The notes: generated from the letters alone by a model not told the origin. A stretch of DNA of 16,036 nucleotides from Oscillospiraceae bacterium (GCA_015063445.1 SVUD01000041.1:1-16036), one strand, 5' to 3'; positions 6,838 through 14,268 are shown, counted from the stretch's first letter. Numbers and translations: made by a program.

Positions 6838-7025
6838 AAAAAACGCAAACTCCAATTGTCGCCAAACAAGTTGAAACAGAACGAGGGCAAAAAGCCATAT
6901 CGCATATCAAGTTTCACGGAATCTGCGTTTTTTACAAATTCTAATTCTTGATATGTGGAAAAAAGGTACAACTCACCCATAGCTATAGTTTACCCTCTTC
7001 AAAAAAAATATTCAACTTGTTTGGC
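6801..7025 (-). ncRNA. Probable structured small RNA of about 225 nt (6S-like architecture possible)
   Basis: On the minus strand a promoter (7060-7032) predicts transcription from about 7025, exactly where a perfect 15-bp inverted repeat begins (7025-7011 with 6875-6861). Inside it are: GAAGAGGG paired with CCCTC-G-TTC (one bulge); a large asymmetric bubble whose 3' side can form GGC-TTTTT-GCC; a 9-bp stem CATATCAAG/CTTGATATG; and a terminal 7-bp stem GAATTTG/CAGATTC around an A-rich loop. A strong terminator follows at 6801-6837. A closed rod with a central asymmetric bubble, own promoter and own terminator is what 6S RNA looks like, but I cannot confirm conserved 6S positions. Alternatives are a leader or riboswitch of the downstream gene, or a MITE. 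Confidence 0.6.
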
Positions 7026-7031
7026 AAGTAT

Positions 7032-7060
7032 ATTGTAGCACAACGTAAATAAAAATGCAA
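7032..7060 (-). promoter_or_regulatory. Promoter of the structured RNA
   Basis: Minus strand: TTGCAT (7060-7055), 17-bp spacer, extended TGC-TACAAT (-10 at 7037-7032). The predicted start falls at about 7025, the first base of the 15-bp closing stem. Confidence 0.65.
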
Positions 7061-7137
7061 TATATTTCGGAATTAAATTGTTGATAATCTAACCGCAAAA
7101 AAAGATTGCTCTGGCGAAAAAACGCATATGCGGTCGC

Positions 7138-7214
7138 AAATAAAAAATACGGCACACCTATTTCGAGATATGCCGTATTTCTAAAAACTGTCCTTTAGGG
7201 TACGACCCTAAGGA
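7138..7214 (-). terminator. Two successive hairpins, terminator of the surE operon
   Basis: Minus strand, in order: TCCTTAGGGT-cgt-ACCCTAAAGGA (7214-7191, one bulge), then CAG-TTTTT, then a perfect 10-bp stem AAATACGGCA/TGCCGTATTT (7180-7171 with 7054-type arm at 7154-7145) followed by TTTTTTATTTG. The second hairpin is a convincing intrinsic terminator. Confidence 0.75.
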
Positions 7215-7259
7215 TTTGTTTCCTTTTATTCTTGCTCTTTCTGCTTGTCATATTAATTA

Positions 7260-7979
7260 TTAACTGTTTTTAAGCTCCTCAAACGCCTTGAAATTCGTTC
7301 TGTTAAGCGTCAGGGGAGTGAGGGTTATATATCCGTTTTCGATAGCGACGGTGTCACGTGTGAGGTCGAGGGGGTATTCGTCGGGGATTCTTTCGCCCGT
7401 TTGCAGATACATATCGTTTCCGAGCGGCTTGAAGCCGTCGTTGAAATAGGGAGAGCCCTGCGCGGTTATTTTAATGCCGACGTTCTCCTTAGGGATATTA
7501 ACGTTATAAATGAGATTGTGCGCAAAGAGGTTCTTTTCCTTAATATAATTATATATAAGGTCGAGAGCCTTTGCCGCCTCGGGCTGCGAGTCGGGGTAGG
7601 TGGATATTGCGAGGGCATTGTGCTGCCAATAAGCCGCCTCAAAGATTGCGGCAACCGTGCCCGAATATATTACGTCAACGCCGAGGTTGACGCCTTTGTT
7701 TATCCCCGAAAGCACGAGGTCGTACTCTCTGCCGAGCCCCATAATGCCGTAGCGCACGCAGTCCGCGGGGGTGGAGTCGCAGGAATACGCCTCAACGCCA
7801 TCCATAAGCTCGACTTTTTTTATTTCTATCGGCTCGGTGAAATTGATTGCGTGACTCATTCCGCTTTGCTCACGCTTCGGGGCAACCACGGTAACCTCGC
7901 CCTTATTCCTCGCCCACTCGGCAAGGAGCTTTATTCCCGGGGCAAAGATTCCGTCGTCGTTGGTTATAAGTATTCTCAT
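7260..7979 (-). CDS. surE: 5'-/3'-nucleotidase SurE
   Basis: A metal-dependent nucleoside monophosphate phosphatase of the SurE family, cytosolic, acting on 5'- and 3'-nucleotides and sometimes on short polyphosphates. At 239 aa it is close to the usual family length. Visible active-site residues are Asp8-Asp9 in ITNDDG, Ser39 in KREQSGMSHAINF, and Asn94 in SGINKGVNLG; YSGTVAAIFEAA (105-116) is the typical following segment. The start codon overlaps the stop of the upstream DHH gene as ATGA (7976-7979), so translation is probably coupled. It is the last gene of a minus-strand operon with two DHH phosphoesterases, which fits a role in nucleotide recycling after short-RNA or pAp breakdown. Terminators follow at 7138-7214. 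Confidence 0.96.
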   Translation of the reverse strand: MRILITNDDGIFAPGIKLLAEWARNKGEVTVVAPKREQSGMSHAINFTEPIEIKKVELMDGVEAYSCDSTPADCVRYGIMGLGREYDLVLSGINKGVNLGVDVIYSGTVAAIFEAAYWQHNALAISTYPDSQPEAAKALDLIYNYIKEKNLFAHNLIYNVNIPKENVGIKITAQGSPYFNDGFKPLGNDMYLQTGERIPDEYPLDLTRDTVAIENGYITLTPLTLNRTNFKAFEELKNS

Positions 7980-8962
7980 AGCCAGCCCTCGTTATTTGCC
8001 TTGTAATTCTTAAGAAGCTCGTTTGCCTCGGCAAGAAGAGCCTTCATCTCAGCCTTTGATTTAACTGTTGCTCCCGCAGCGCAGGCGTGACCGCCGCCAC
8101 GGTATTTTTCCGCAAGCTCGCTGACGGTAACGAAGCGTGAGCGAAGCCTTACTCTTATCTCGCCGTCGCCCTCGATAAACGCTATCCATATAAGAGAGCC
8201 CCGTACCGTGTCCATATAAGACACTACGTTTGAGGCGTCCTCACGTGAGAGGGAGAACTTCTTTTGCATACGCTTTGAAACGAATATCGAAAGAACGCCC
8301 GACTCGGACATACGCATCTTCTTTTTTGCGTAAGCCTCAAATTTGAATACGGCGGGATCGTCAAGGTAAAGGTTTGCGTAGAGGGTATCCGTGTCAATTC
8401 CAAAGTCGAGCAGCATACCCGCAAGGCGCAGAGTTTCGCCCGAAACGTCACGGTAACGGAATCTGCCCGAGTCCGTAACCATACCGCAGTATATGTATCT
8501 TGCCGCCTCGGGCGTCATAATGAGTCTGTCCGAGAGGGCGGAGTAGAACGCCGCAATCATTTCGGATGCCGAGGAGCGAAGCTCTTCAACCCATTCGATA
8601 ACGCCGTAGCTTTCCACGGGTATATGGTGGTCTATCTTTATTATTTCACGGCAGAGCGAGAATTTCTTGTTTGATATGCGAGCCGTGGTAGCCGTGTCGA
8701 TAACTATACCGAGAGCGTCACGGTAAAGCTCGTCGGAGATAGGCTCATCCTCTTTTCCGAGAAAAGCGACGTAATTTGAAAAATCGCTGTTCTGTAAAAG
8801 TATCTCCTTTTCGGGATAGGTTGCCTTAAGTATTGCCTGAAGTCCCTTGGTAGATCCAACGGCGTCACCGTCGGGACGGAAGTGCCTGAAGAGAATAATT
8901 CTATCGTATTCTTCTATTTTTTCTAATATCTTTGTTGCAATCGGTAAGATATTATTTGCCAT
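7976..8962 (-). CDS. DHH/DHHA1 phosphoesterase, NrnA-like (copy 1)
   Basis: A 328-aa member of the DHH family that includes NrnA (oligoribonuclease/pAp phosphatase) and the catalytic half of GdpP. Motif I is RHFRPDGDAVGS (His27, Asp31, Asp33), motif II VIDTA (Asp89), motif III KIDHH (111-113) and motif IV MVTDSGRFRY (Asp164). The C-terminal DHHA1 domain carries RGGGHACAAGA (289-299), the substrate-binding loop. All metal ligands seem intact. There are no membrane, PAS or GGDEF regions, so it is a stand-alone soluble enzyme like NrnA rather than GdpP. An AAAGG site lies about 10 nt before the start. It overlaps surE by 4 nt and lies 89 bp after the second copy. It could hydrolyse nano-RNA, pAp or pApA; the sequence does not tell which. 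Confidence 0.93.
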   Translation of the reverse strand: MANNILPIATKILEKIEEYDRIILFRHFRPDGDAVGSTKGLQAILKATYPEKEILLQNSDFSNYVAFLGKEDEPISDELYRDALGIVIDTATTARISNKKFSLCREIIKIDHHIPVESYGVIEWVEELRSSASEMIAAFYSALSDRLIMTPEAARYIYCGMVTDSGRFRYRDVSGETLRLAGMLLDFGIDTDTLYANLYLDDPAVFKFEAYAKKKMRMSESGVLSIFVSKRMQKKFSLSREDASNVVSYMDTVRGSLIWIAFIEGDGEIRVRLRSRFVTVSELAEKYRGGGHACAAGATVKSKAEMKALLAEANELLKNYKANNEGWL

Positions 8963-9051
8963 ATTTTCTAACCTTTCTTTACATTAGGCGGTATTTTTGA
9001 TTTAAAACAACGTAATTTTTTGAAATTGATACTCAAATTTTGAGAGCGGAT

Positions 9052-9984
9052 TTATATATTAAAAGCGTTTAAATCCGCAAGAAGAAGCATAGCCTCGTTT
9101 TTGTCCTTAACCGTAGCTCCGCTTGCCTTTGCGTGACCGCCGCCGCCGTACTTGGTGGCAACGGGATTTATATTGAATTTATTCGAGCGTATCTCGGTGA
9201 GAACGCCGTCCTCGGTCTCGGTAAAGTTTACCCAGATGTCAACGCCTCGGATATCTCCCATAGTGTTTACCATTCCGCGTGAAATAGTGAAGTAATCCAC
9301 GCCGTAGGACTTCGCTTCGTCAAGGGGAGTGTATATGTAAGCCACACGGTAGGGGGTGAGATTTATTTTAAGCACGAATTTTGCTCTGAGCTGTATAAAC
9401 GAAAGCTCGTCGGCATAGAGATTTGAGTAGATGTCGTTCGTGTCAAAGGTCGTTTTCATAAGGTGCGAGGCGAGGCGGTGCGTGTTTGAGTTTGTGGAGT
9501 CGTAGCGGAATCTGCCCGAGTCTGTCACCATACCCGTGTAAAGCGCCTTAGCGGCTACGGGGGAGAGGGTGAAGCCGCCCTCTATCGCAAGCTCGGTTAC
9601 AAGACCGCAGCAGCTTTCGTACGAGGTGTCGGTAAGCTCGGTATCGCATATCTTCTCAACGAAAATGTGGTGGTCCATTCGTACGCTCTCCTTAGCGCTC
9701 TTGTATCTCTCATCCGAGATGAGCGTCGCCGCCGAGGTGTCAAGCACTATCGCAAGGGCGTCGGGGTAGTATTCGTCGGGTATCTCGTCCATAACCGCGC
9801 CCTCCATAAAGGAGAAGCGAGGCGTCATATCGCCAACCATATACACCTCTTTTTCGGGGTAGGCGTCGGCTATCATATTCTTAAGACCTATCTGGCTGCC
9901 GAGCGCGTCGCCGTCGGGGTTCTTGTGTCGGTGGATTATTATCCTCTTGTATTCCTTGATTTTTTCGATTATCTGTTCGAACAT
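9052..9984 (-). CDS. DHH/DHHA1 phosphoesterase, NrnA-like (copy 2)
   Basis: A 310-aa paralogue of the next gene in the operon. The ATG at 9984 is preferred over an in-frame GTG at 10005 because AAAGGA lies 6-8 nt before it. Motif I is HRHKNPDGDALGS (His20, Asp24, Asp26), motif II VLDTS (Asp82), motif III RMDHH (104-106) and motif IV MVTDSGRFRY; the C-terminal loop is GGGGHAKASGA. All catalytic residues are present. It is visibly similar to copy 1 along its whole length, including PEKE after motif I and the DSGRFRY motif, but differs in substrate-loop residues (AKAS against ACAA), so the two may have different substrates. First gene of the operon from the promoter at 10079-10107. Confidence 0.93.
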   Translation of the reverse strand: MFEQIIEKIKEYKRIIIHRHKNPDGDALGSQIGLKNMIADAYPEKEVYMVGDMTPRFSFMEGAVMDEIPDEYYPDALAIVLDTSAATLISDERYKSAKESVRMDHHIFVEKICDTELTDTSYESCCGLVTELAIEGGFTLSPVAAKALYTGMVTDSGRFRYDSTNSNTHRLASHLMKTTFDTNDIYSNLYADELSFIQLRAKFVLKINLTPYRVAYIYTPLDEAKSYGVDYFTISRGMVNTMGDIRGVDIWVNFTETEDGVLTEIRSNKFNINPVATKYGGGGHAKASGATVKDKNEAMLLLADLNAFNI

Positions 9985-10078
9985 TTCGTTTCCTTTCGTC
10001 AGCACCTCGAGAAAAAAACGCCCGCTTTTGCGTTTGAATCTCCCCGATTTTTGCCGAAAAACATATTTTTACCGATAT

Positions 10079-10107
10079 ATTGTATCATAAAATGCGTTTC
10101 ATTTCAA
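10079..10107 (-). promoter_or_regulatory. Promoter of the DHH-DHH-surE operon
   Basis: Minus strand: TTGAAA (10107-10102), 17-bp spacer, extended TGA-TACAAT (-10 at 10084-10079). Transcription would start near 10072, giving a leader of about 88 nt. It is divergent from the promoter at 10157-10185, about 50 bp apart. Confidence 0.75.
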
Positions 10108-10156
10108 TTCTTTTTATAAAAATACCTGTATTTTACAAGTAATTTCCATAAAATCC

Positions 10157-10185
10157 TTGAAAAAATTAAAAATATATAGTAATAT
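10157..10185 (+). promoter_or_regulatory. Promoter of the HAD phosphatase gene
   Basis: TTGAAA (10157-10162), 17-bp spacer, TAATAT (10180-10185). The -10 is the same hexamer as in the asd promoter. The start near 10192 leaves a short leader with GGAGGT at 10208-10213. Confidence 0.7.
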
Positions 10186-10220
10186 ATGAGTGTAAAAGTT
10201 TTATTTCGGAGGTCAGCCTT

Positions 10221-11219
10221 ATGATAAAAGAAGATAACGTATTCCAGGAGGCAATGGATTTCGGAGCGGTTTCGCAAAGACCGAAAATGGCGATTTGCTA
10301 TGACTTTGACCGCACACTCTCGCCCGACGATATGCAGACGTTCACCCTCATTCCCTCGTTTGGAGTGGATAAGGACGAGTTCTGGCACGAGTCGGATATG
10401 CTTGCCGTAAACAATCTTATGGACAGCAACCTCGCCTGGATGTACGAGCTTATAAAATATTCGAAGTTCAAGGGTAAATCGCTGCGCCGTGAGTATTTCA
10501 AGGAAATAGGCAGAGACGTTCAGCTTTATAACGGCGTTCTCGAGTGGTTTGAGAACGTTAACGCATACGCTGCCGAGCGCGGAATAGACGTTGAGCATTA
10601 TATAATCTCCTCGGGACTTAAGGAGATCATTGAGGGAAGCGCGATCGCTCCCTATATTACGAGAGTATATGCGTCTACCTATCTCTATTCGGCAGACGGA
10701 ATTGCCGAGTGGCCCGCTCAGGCGGTCAACTACACCACAAAAACGCAGTTCATATTCAGAATAGCGAAGGGCTATCTTGAGGAGTATGACGGCAGAGTAA
10801 ACGACAGTATGCCCCATAACGAAAGAAACGTTGACTATGACAATATCGTTTACATAGGCGACAGCGCCACAGATATTCCCTGTATGACGCTTGTAAAGCA
10901 AAAGGGTGGATATTCTATCGGCGTGTACGATCCGGTCACCAACAACAAAAAAAAGGTATACCAGCTCTTTGCCGACGGCAGACTTAATTTCTACGCCCCC
11001 GCGGACTATTCGGAGAATAGCGCGATCTTCGGCTATATGAAGAACGTTATCGACGAGATAGCCGCAAAGGAGAAGCAGAAGAAGGAGCAGAAGGTCCTCT
11101 CAAAATCCGCCGAGAAGTATAAGAAGAAAATCACGCTCGAGAAGATCCTCAACTCGTCCTGCGAGTGCCTCAGCGACGAGGAGAAGGAAGTCGTAAAGAA
11201 TATCATAAAGAATATTTAA
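10221..11219 (+). CDS. HAD-superfamily phosphatase (phosphoserine-phosphatase-like fold)
   Basis: A 332-aa haloacid-dehalogenase-type hydrolase, probably a cytosolic phosphomonoesterase; the substrate is unknown. Motif I is CYDFDRTLSP (nucleophile Asp28, general acid Asp30), motif II IISSG (Ser130-Ser131), motif III Lys174 in TTKTQF and motif IV YIGDSATDIPCM (Asp214, Asp218). The large insertion between motifs I and II (about residues 35-125, helical) is a C1-type cap as in SerB-like members. After the core, residues about 268-315 are Lys/Glu-rich (AAKEKQKKEQKVLSKSAEKYKKK), probably an exposed helix or coiled coil not needed for catalysis. The GGAGGT site 7 nt before the ATG fixes the start. 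The next gene begins 67 bp later without a clear terminator. Confidence 0.9.
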   Translation: MIKEDNVFQEAMDFGAVSQRPKMAICYDFDRTLSPDDMQTFTLIPSFGVDKDEFWHESDMLAVNNLMDSNLAWMYELIKYSKFKGKSLRREYFKEIGRDVQLYNGVLEWFENVNAYAAERGIDVEHYIISSGLKEIIEGSAIAPYITRVYASTYLYSADGIAEWPAQAVNYTTKTQFIFRIAKGYLEEYDGRVNDSMPHNERNVDYDNIVYIGDSATDIPCMTLVKQKGGYSIGVYDPVTNNKKKVYQLFADGRLNFYAPADYSENSAIFGYMKNVIDEIAAKEKQKKEQKVLSKSAEKYKKKITLEKILNSSCECLSDEEKEVVKNIIKNI

Positions 11220-11286
11220 GATAGCCGCCGCGCTATTATAATTCCGCATAAGAATATAAATATTTCATCAGAACGGAGAGACAGAT

Positions 11287-13593
11287 ATGGCGAAAAGACA
11301 CGTTAAGAGTTTGCTGATTATAATGTTGGCGTTGGTTTGTGGGTTCTCTCTTGTGAGCTGCTCGGGACTCCGAAATAAATTCGTGGATTCGGGCAAGGAA
11401 AACGACGTGCCAACCGTAGAAGTTACGAAGGGTGAATTTATAAATTGCTTGGTAGAAAAGCTCTCCTTCTTGAACGATGAAGCTACAGACGATTGCGTGT
11501 TTAACGATATTTCCGGGCATAAATATGAGGACAGCATAAGGTTAGCCGCAAAGTATGGGATAATAGAAACGAGCGGTGACAGCTTTTTCCCGGATTCAGC
11601 CGCAACTCGCGAGTTTAGCGTAACCGCCGCTATAAAAAGCCTTGGATATATTCCCGATGCTTCTTTAAGCTGTACCGATGACCTTGCAATTGACGATCCT
11701 AAGTACGCCTGCCTTGCGGTAGATCTTGAAATGCTTTCACTGGAGAATAACTGCTTCTTGCCCGCAAAAAGTCTCTCCTATGAGGAATGCGACAAAATAA
11801 TGTCGGTCGTTGACAGTACCTTAAACTCTATATCCGGTCCGGACGGAACGGAGAGGGGTGTATTATACAGCGAAAAAGTAATTTTATTGGACGAATCCGA
11901 AAGCGAAATATTGTACGAGGACAAGGAAACGGGCGCTGTTATCTTGACGCGTTCGGATAAGATATCACATCTTGCTATAGGTGACATAATAGTGCTTTCG
12001 AACGGCTATTCATATAAGATAGTGAATTTTGAATATGTCGAAGGCTCGGTCGCTATCCAATACGCAGAACCTGAGATACACGAGATTTTTGAATATCTTG
12101 ATATTGCCGGAGAGGCAGCTCTTGAAGGATTTGAATTGAACGCTGCTGACGGAGTAACCGTAGAAGAGATAACGAATGAGGTTTCTCCTCTCGGAGCGGA
12201 AGACGGCGGAACGGTAAATCTGCCCGACATTGACAAAAAGTATAAGTTTTCCGTGAATATCGGAAAGGCGAAAGTTGACGTTATTCTGACGCAGAAGATC
12301 AATAGCGTTAAGTATAAATTTGATATAGAAAAGGTTGACGGCAAAACCCAAATCAACGATTTTTATATAATATTCGATAAAGAGGATGAGCTCACCGCAA
12401 GTATAGTAAGAGAAAAGGAAATAAAAGGAACTAACGCCCAAGGAAAATGGAGACTTGCCACATATACATACGGCGGTATAAGGCATTCAAGCGGTACTTT
12501 TATCGGACTTGCCGGCTTTTCCGTTGACTTGAATATTGTAATCAGCGCTGAGGGCTCGATAGGGCTGACCGTTGAAAGCAAAGGACCTGTTGGATTCCAG
12601 ATATTGAACGGAAGATCCCGTTATATAAACAAGGTAAAAACCAAATGTGAGGGACTTTCTCTTACGGGTGAATTTGAAATAGGTCCCGAGCTTGAATTTA
12701 CCGCATACTTATTAAGATTGAAGCTCATGACGGCAAATATAAGTCTTACGGCGGGAGCAAGCGCTTCGGTTAAGGTTCAGGGAATTGATCCGCTGTTTTT
12801 CTGTGTTGACGGAGAACTTGGTGTATATTTGAACGTCGGCAAGTCGTTTATCGGAAGCTCCACCTATCCCGGAAGTAAAGAAGACGGATCCTTTAGCAAT
12901 GGATACCGATGGAATATAAACAAATCGCCGTTCCACTGTGAAAACTTTACTAAGCTCGTTGAAAAATGTACTTGGGAGGAGGATGAGCCCGACGATGACA
13001 AGCCTCCGCAGTTAGAAGATCCCGAAGACCCCGATAATCCCGATTTTTATGATAATACGGTGGGTACCATTGTAATCAGATATAATTTTCTTGAAGAGGT
13101 GCATTCCGAGATTCAATACCAAACAGACTTGTTTCTTTCGTATTTTTTGAATAAAGACAGCACTCCGTCCTTTGAGCAAACGTATCATAGACAATCCGCC
13201 ATCGTTTCCCCCGAGGGACCTACCGACGATGATCCGATGGGCGTTGTCGTTCACAATCCCGATTGCAATTTGACGTTTAAAAATATTCCTGTTGGATTTT
13301 ACACGGCGGATATCGGATTTTACGGCAACATTCTTACCAAATACGATCCCAATGGCAGCTCGAACATCTATGATCTGTTCACTATCACTGCCATGAATGA
13401 AGACGAGTTATCGGATAATAACATGGAATATGATGAGAGCCGCTATATATTGGAGCATTTTATATTGCTTAAACCGGGAGCGACGGTATACATAGATATC
13501 ATTGAATATGAAATAGGAAGGTATCGTCTGGAAATTGATAGCTCGGTTCTCGTTCACGTGTCAATCGTAAATGAATACATAACTTCAGAATAG
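11287..13593 (+). CDS. Large lipoprotein with SLH-like N-terminal segment, otherwise unknown
   Basis: A 768-aa predicted surface lipoprotein. Signal peptide MAKRHVKSLLIIMLALVCG with lipobox SLVSC (Cys25). Residues about 45-120 look like S-layer-homology units: CVFNDISGHKYEDSIRLAAKYGIIETSGDSFFPDSAATREFSV shows the F.D...H.Y...I..A...GI...F.P....TRE pattern, followed by a second, weaker unit. Residues about 130-560 are beta-rich with many alternating hydrophobics and no family that I recognise. An acidic Pro-rich linker (EDEPDDDKPPQLEDPEDPDNP, about 562-585) precedes a C-terminal domain of about 180 aa. Having both a lipid anchor and SLH-like units is redundant for anchoring. SD GGAGAG precedes the ATG. 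Possibly co-transcribed with the HAD gene; a weak TATAAT at 11237-11242 is also present. Confidence 0.85.
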   Translation: MAKRHVKSLLIIMLALVCGFSLVSCSGLRNKFVDSGKENDVPTVEVTKGEFINCLVEKLSFLNDEATDDCVFNDISGHKYEDSIRLAAKYGIIETSGDSFFPDSAATREFSVTAAIKSLGYIPDASLSCTDDLAIDDPKYACLAVDLEMLSLENNCFLPAKSLSYEECDKIMSVVDSTLNSISGPDGTERGVLYSEKVILLDESESEILYEDKETGAVILTRSDKISHLAIGDIIVLSNGYSYKIVNFEYVEGSVAIQYAEPEIHEIFEYLDIAGEAALEGFELNAADGVTVEEITNEVSPLGAEDGGTVNLPDIDKKYKFSVNIGKAKVDVILTQKINSVKYKFDIEKVDGKTQINDFYIIFDKEDELTASIVREKEIKGTNAQGKWRLATYTYGGIRHSSGTFIGLAGFSVDLNIVISAEGSIGLTVESKGPVGFQILNGRSRYINKVKTKCEGLSLTGEFEIGPELEFTAYLLRLKLMTANISLTAGASASVKVQGIDPLFFCVDGELGVYLNVGKSFIGSSTYPGSKEDGSFSNGYRWNINKSPFHCENFTKLVEKCTWEEDEPDDDKPPQLEDPEDPDNPDFYDNTVGTIVIRYNFLEEVHSEIQYQTDLFLSYFLNKDSTPSFEQTYHRQSAIVSPEGPTDDDPMGVVVHNPDCNLTFKNIPVGFYTADIGFYGNILTKYDPNGSSNIYDLFTITAMNEDELSDNNMEYDESRYILEHFILLKPGATVYIDIIEYEIGRYRLEIDSSVLVHVSIVNEYITSE

Positions 13594-13595
13594 TT

Positions 13596-13683
13596 ATTAT
13601 AGCGACAATTGGACTATAATCATTACTTAAGCAAAAAAAGAACGTAGTATATCTCAAAGAAGTATGTCGCAAAACCGTTCTTT
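13596..13683. terminator. Hairpins after the SLH-like lipoprotein gene
   Basis: ATTATAG/CTATAAT (13596-13602 with 13614-13620) starts three bases past the stop. Then AAAGAACG (13637-13644) pairs with CGTTCTTT (13676-13683). On the minus strand the second stem is followed by a T-run (CGTTCTTTTTTTGC), so it can back up termination of the convergent barstar gene. Confidence 0.5.
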
Positions 13684-13740
13684 AGATTGCGCTTAGCCAT
13701 AATCAAGAATATTTAAGCCTTTCTGTTTGGCTTTGCGTTC

Positions 13741-13806
13741 AAAAAAACGAGAATTCCGCATTGTGTCCTTAGGGAACAGTTCTGAATCCTCGTTTTTCTT
13801 TTTTGA
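13741..13806. terminator. Bidirectional terminator between convergent genes
   Basis: AAAAACGAG-a-ATTC (13743-13756) pairs with GAAT-c-CTCGTTTTT (13784-13797) with one mismatch. The plus strand continues with CTTTTTTG and the minus strand has a run of seven T. The large loop has inner pairing TCC-TTAG-GGA. Confidence 0.85.
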
Positions 13807-13831
13807 TTATTTTTACTGCCGTTGTAAAAAA

Positions 13832-14158
13832 TTATATAGCGGTAATTTCGCCCGTTTTTTTGTTAATTATCTCAATAGAAATCATGTCGCTGTAAGCATC
13901 GTTTTCATAGTGCTTGAATTCCTTGAGAATTTCGACAAACGTTTCGGCTGAATCATCGAATTTCTTTGTGCTTATAACCTCGAGACCTATTATTTTGATG
14001 CGCAGCGGTTCGCCCGCAAGATCGGTTAAGCAGTCCCAAAGCGCATCCCAGTTACAACCGTAATAGTACGGAAATTCAAGCGAGTCTCTTATAGTGAAGT
14101 GCATTTCAAAAAAGCTTGTAACATCGCTGAAATCTATAGTGTATTCCTTAAAGTTCAT
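13832..14158 (-). CDS. Barstar-family ribonuclease inhibitor (orphan)
   Basis: A 108-aa barstar-like protein. Barstars bind and block extracellular guanyl-specific ribonucleases of the barnase type, or serve as immunity proteins against toxins with such domains. The hallmark is LEFPYYYGCNWDALWDCLTDL (27-47): Tyr32, Asp38, Trp41 and Asp42 match barstar Tyr29, Asp35, Trp38 and Asp39, which plug the barnase active site. The C-terminal helix AETFVEILKEFKHY and final strand DMISIEII also fit. The start is supported by AAGGAG 5-6 nt before ATG. No barnase-like or polymorphic-toxin gene is visible in the window, so it is an orphan here. It has a perfect consensus promoter (14225-14253), which suggests strong expression. 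Confidence 0.9.
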   Translation of the reverse strand: MNFKEYTIDFSDVTSFFEMHFTIRDSLEFPYYYGCNWDALWDCLTDLAGEPLRIKIIGLEVISTKKFDDSAETFVEILKEFKHYENDAYSDMISIEIINKKTGEITAI

Positions 14159-14213
14159 TTTTCTCCTTATTTGATTATTTCGTAATATGTTTTGTTCTCA
14201 TAGGAACAATTTT

Positions 14214-14253
14214 TCACCTCCTTTATTATAGTACTTTTCGTTTTTGTTGTCAA
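14214..14253 (-). promoter_or_regulatory. Perfect consensus promoter of barstar with an SD at the predicted start
   Basis: Minus strand: TTGACA (14253-14248), exactly 17 bp, TATAAT (14230-14225). Immediately after comes AAAGGAGGTGA (14224-14214), fully complementary to the 16S anti-SD, at the expected transcription start. It is then followed by a TTGTTC-ctatga-GAACAA hairpin and, about 60 nt later, the ordinary SD of barstar. The early SD could drive a tiny peptide (TTG start then stop after three codons, or ATG with eight codons) or act as a ribosome-bound 5' mRNA stabiliser. Confidence 0.8.
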
Positions 14254-14268
14254 TTGCTGCGTGTGATT

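Noticed and set aside
6783..6980. 65-aa minus-strand frame across the structured RNA
   Set aside because: It reads through the terminator stem and T-run, has no well-placed SD and no recognisable sequence; the RNA structure explains the region better.
6861..7025. Simple MITE explanation of the 15-bp inverted repeat
   Set aside because: No target-site duplication is seen at the ends, and the promoter and terminator fit an RNA gene; kept only as an alternative.
7121..7134. CGCATATGCG palindrome as an operator
   Set aside because: Only a single short palindrome of common composition; no second half-site or adjacent promoter places it as an operator.
10104..10901. 265-aa minus-strand open frame opposite the HAD gene
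   Set aside because: It is a shadow. The plus strand carries all four HAD motifs, an SD and a promoter; the minus frame has no recognisable domain and runs over both divergent promoters.
13594..13831. A ribonuclease toxin gene paired with barstar
   Set aside because: The gap downstream of barstar holds only hairpins and terminators, and the gene upstream is the HTH protein; no barnase motif in any frame.
13727..13951. 74-aa plus-strand frame after the SLH-like gene
   Set aside because: It runs through the bidirectional terminator and antisense to barstar, with low-complexity Phe runs from the T-tract.
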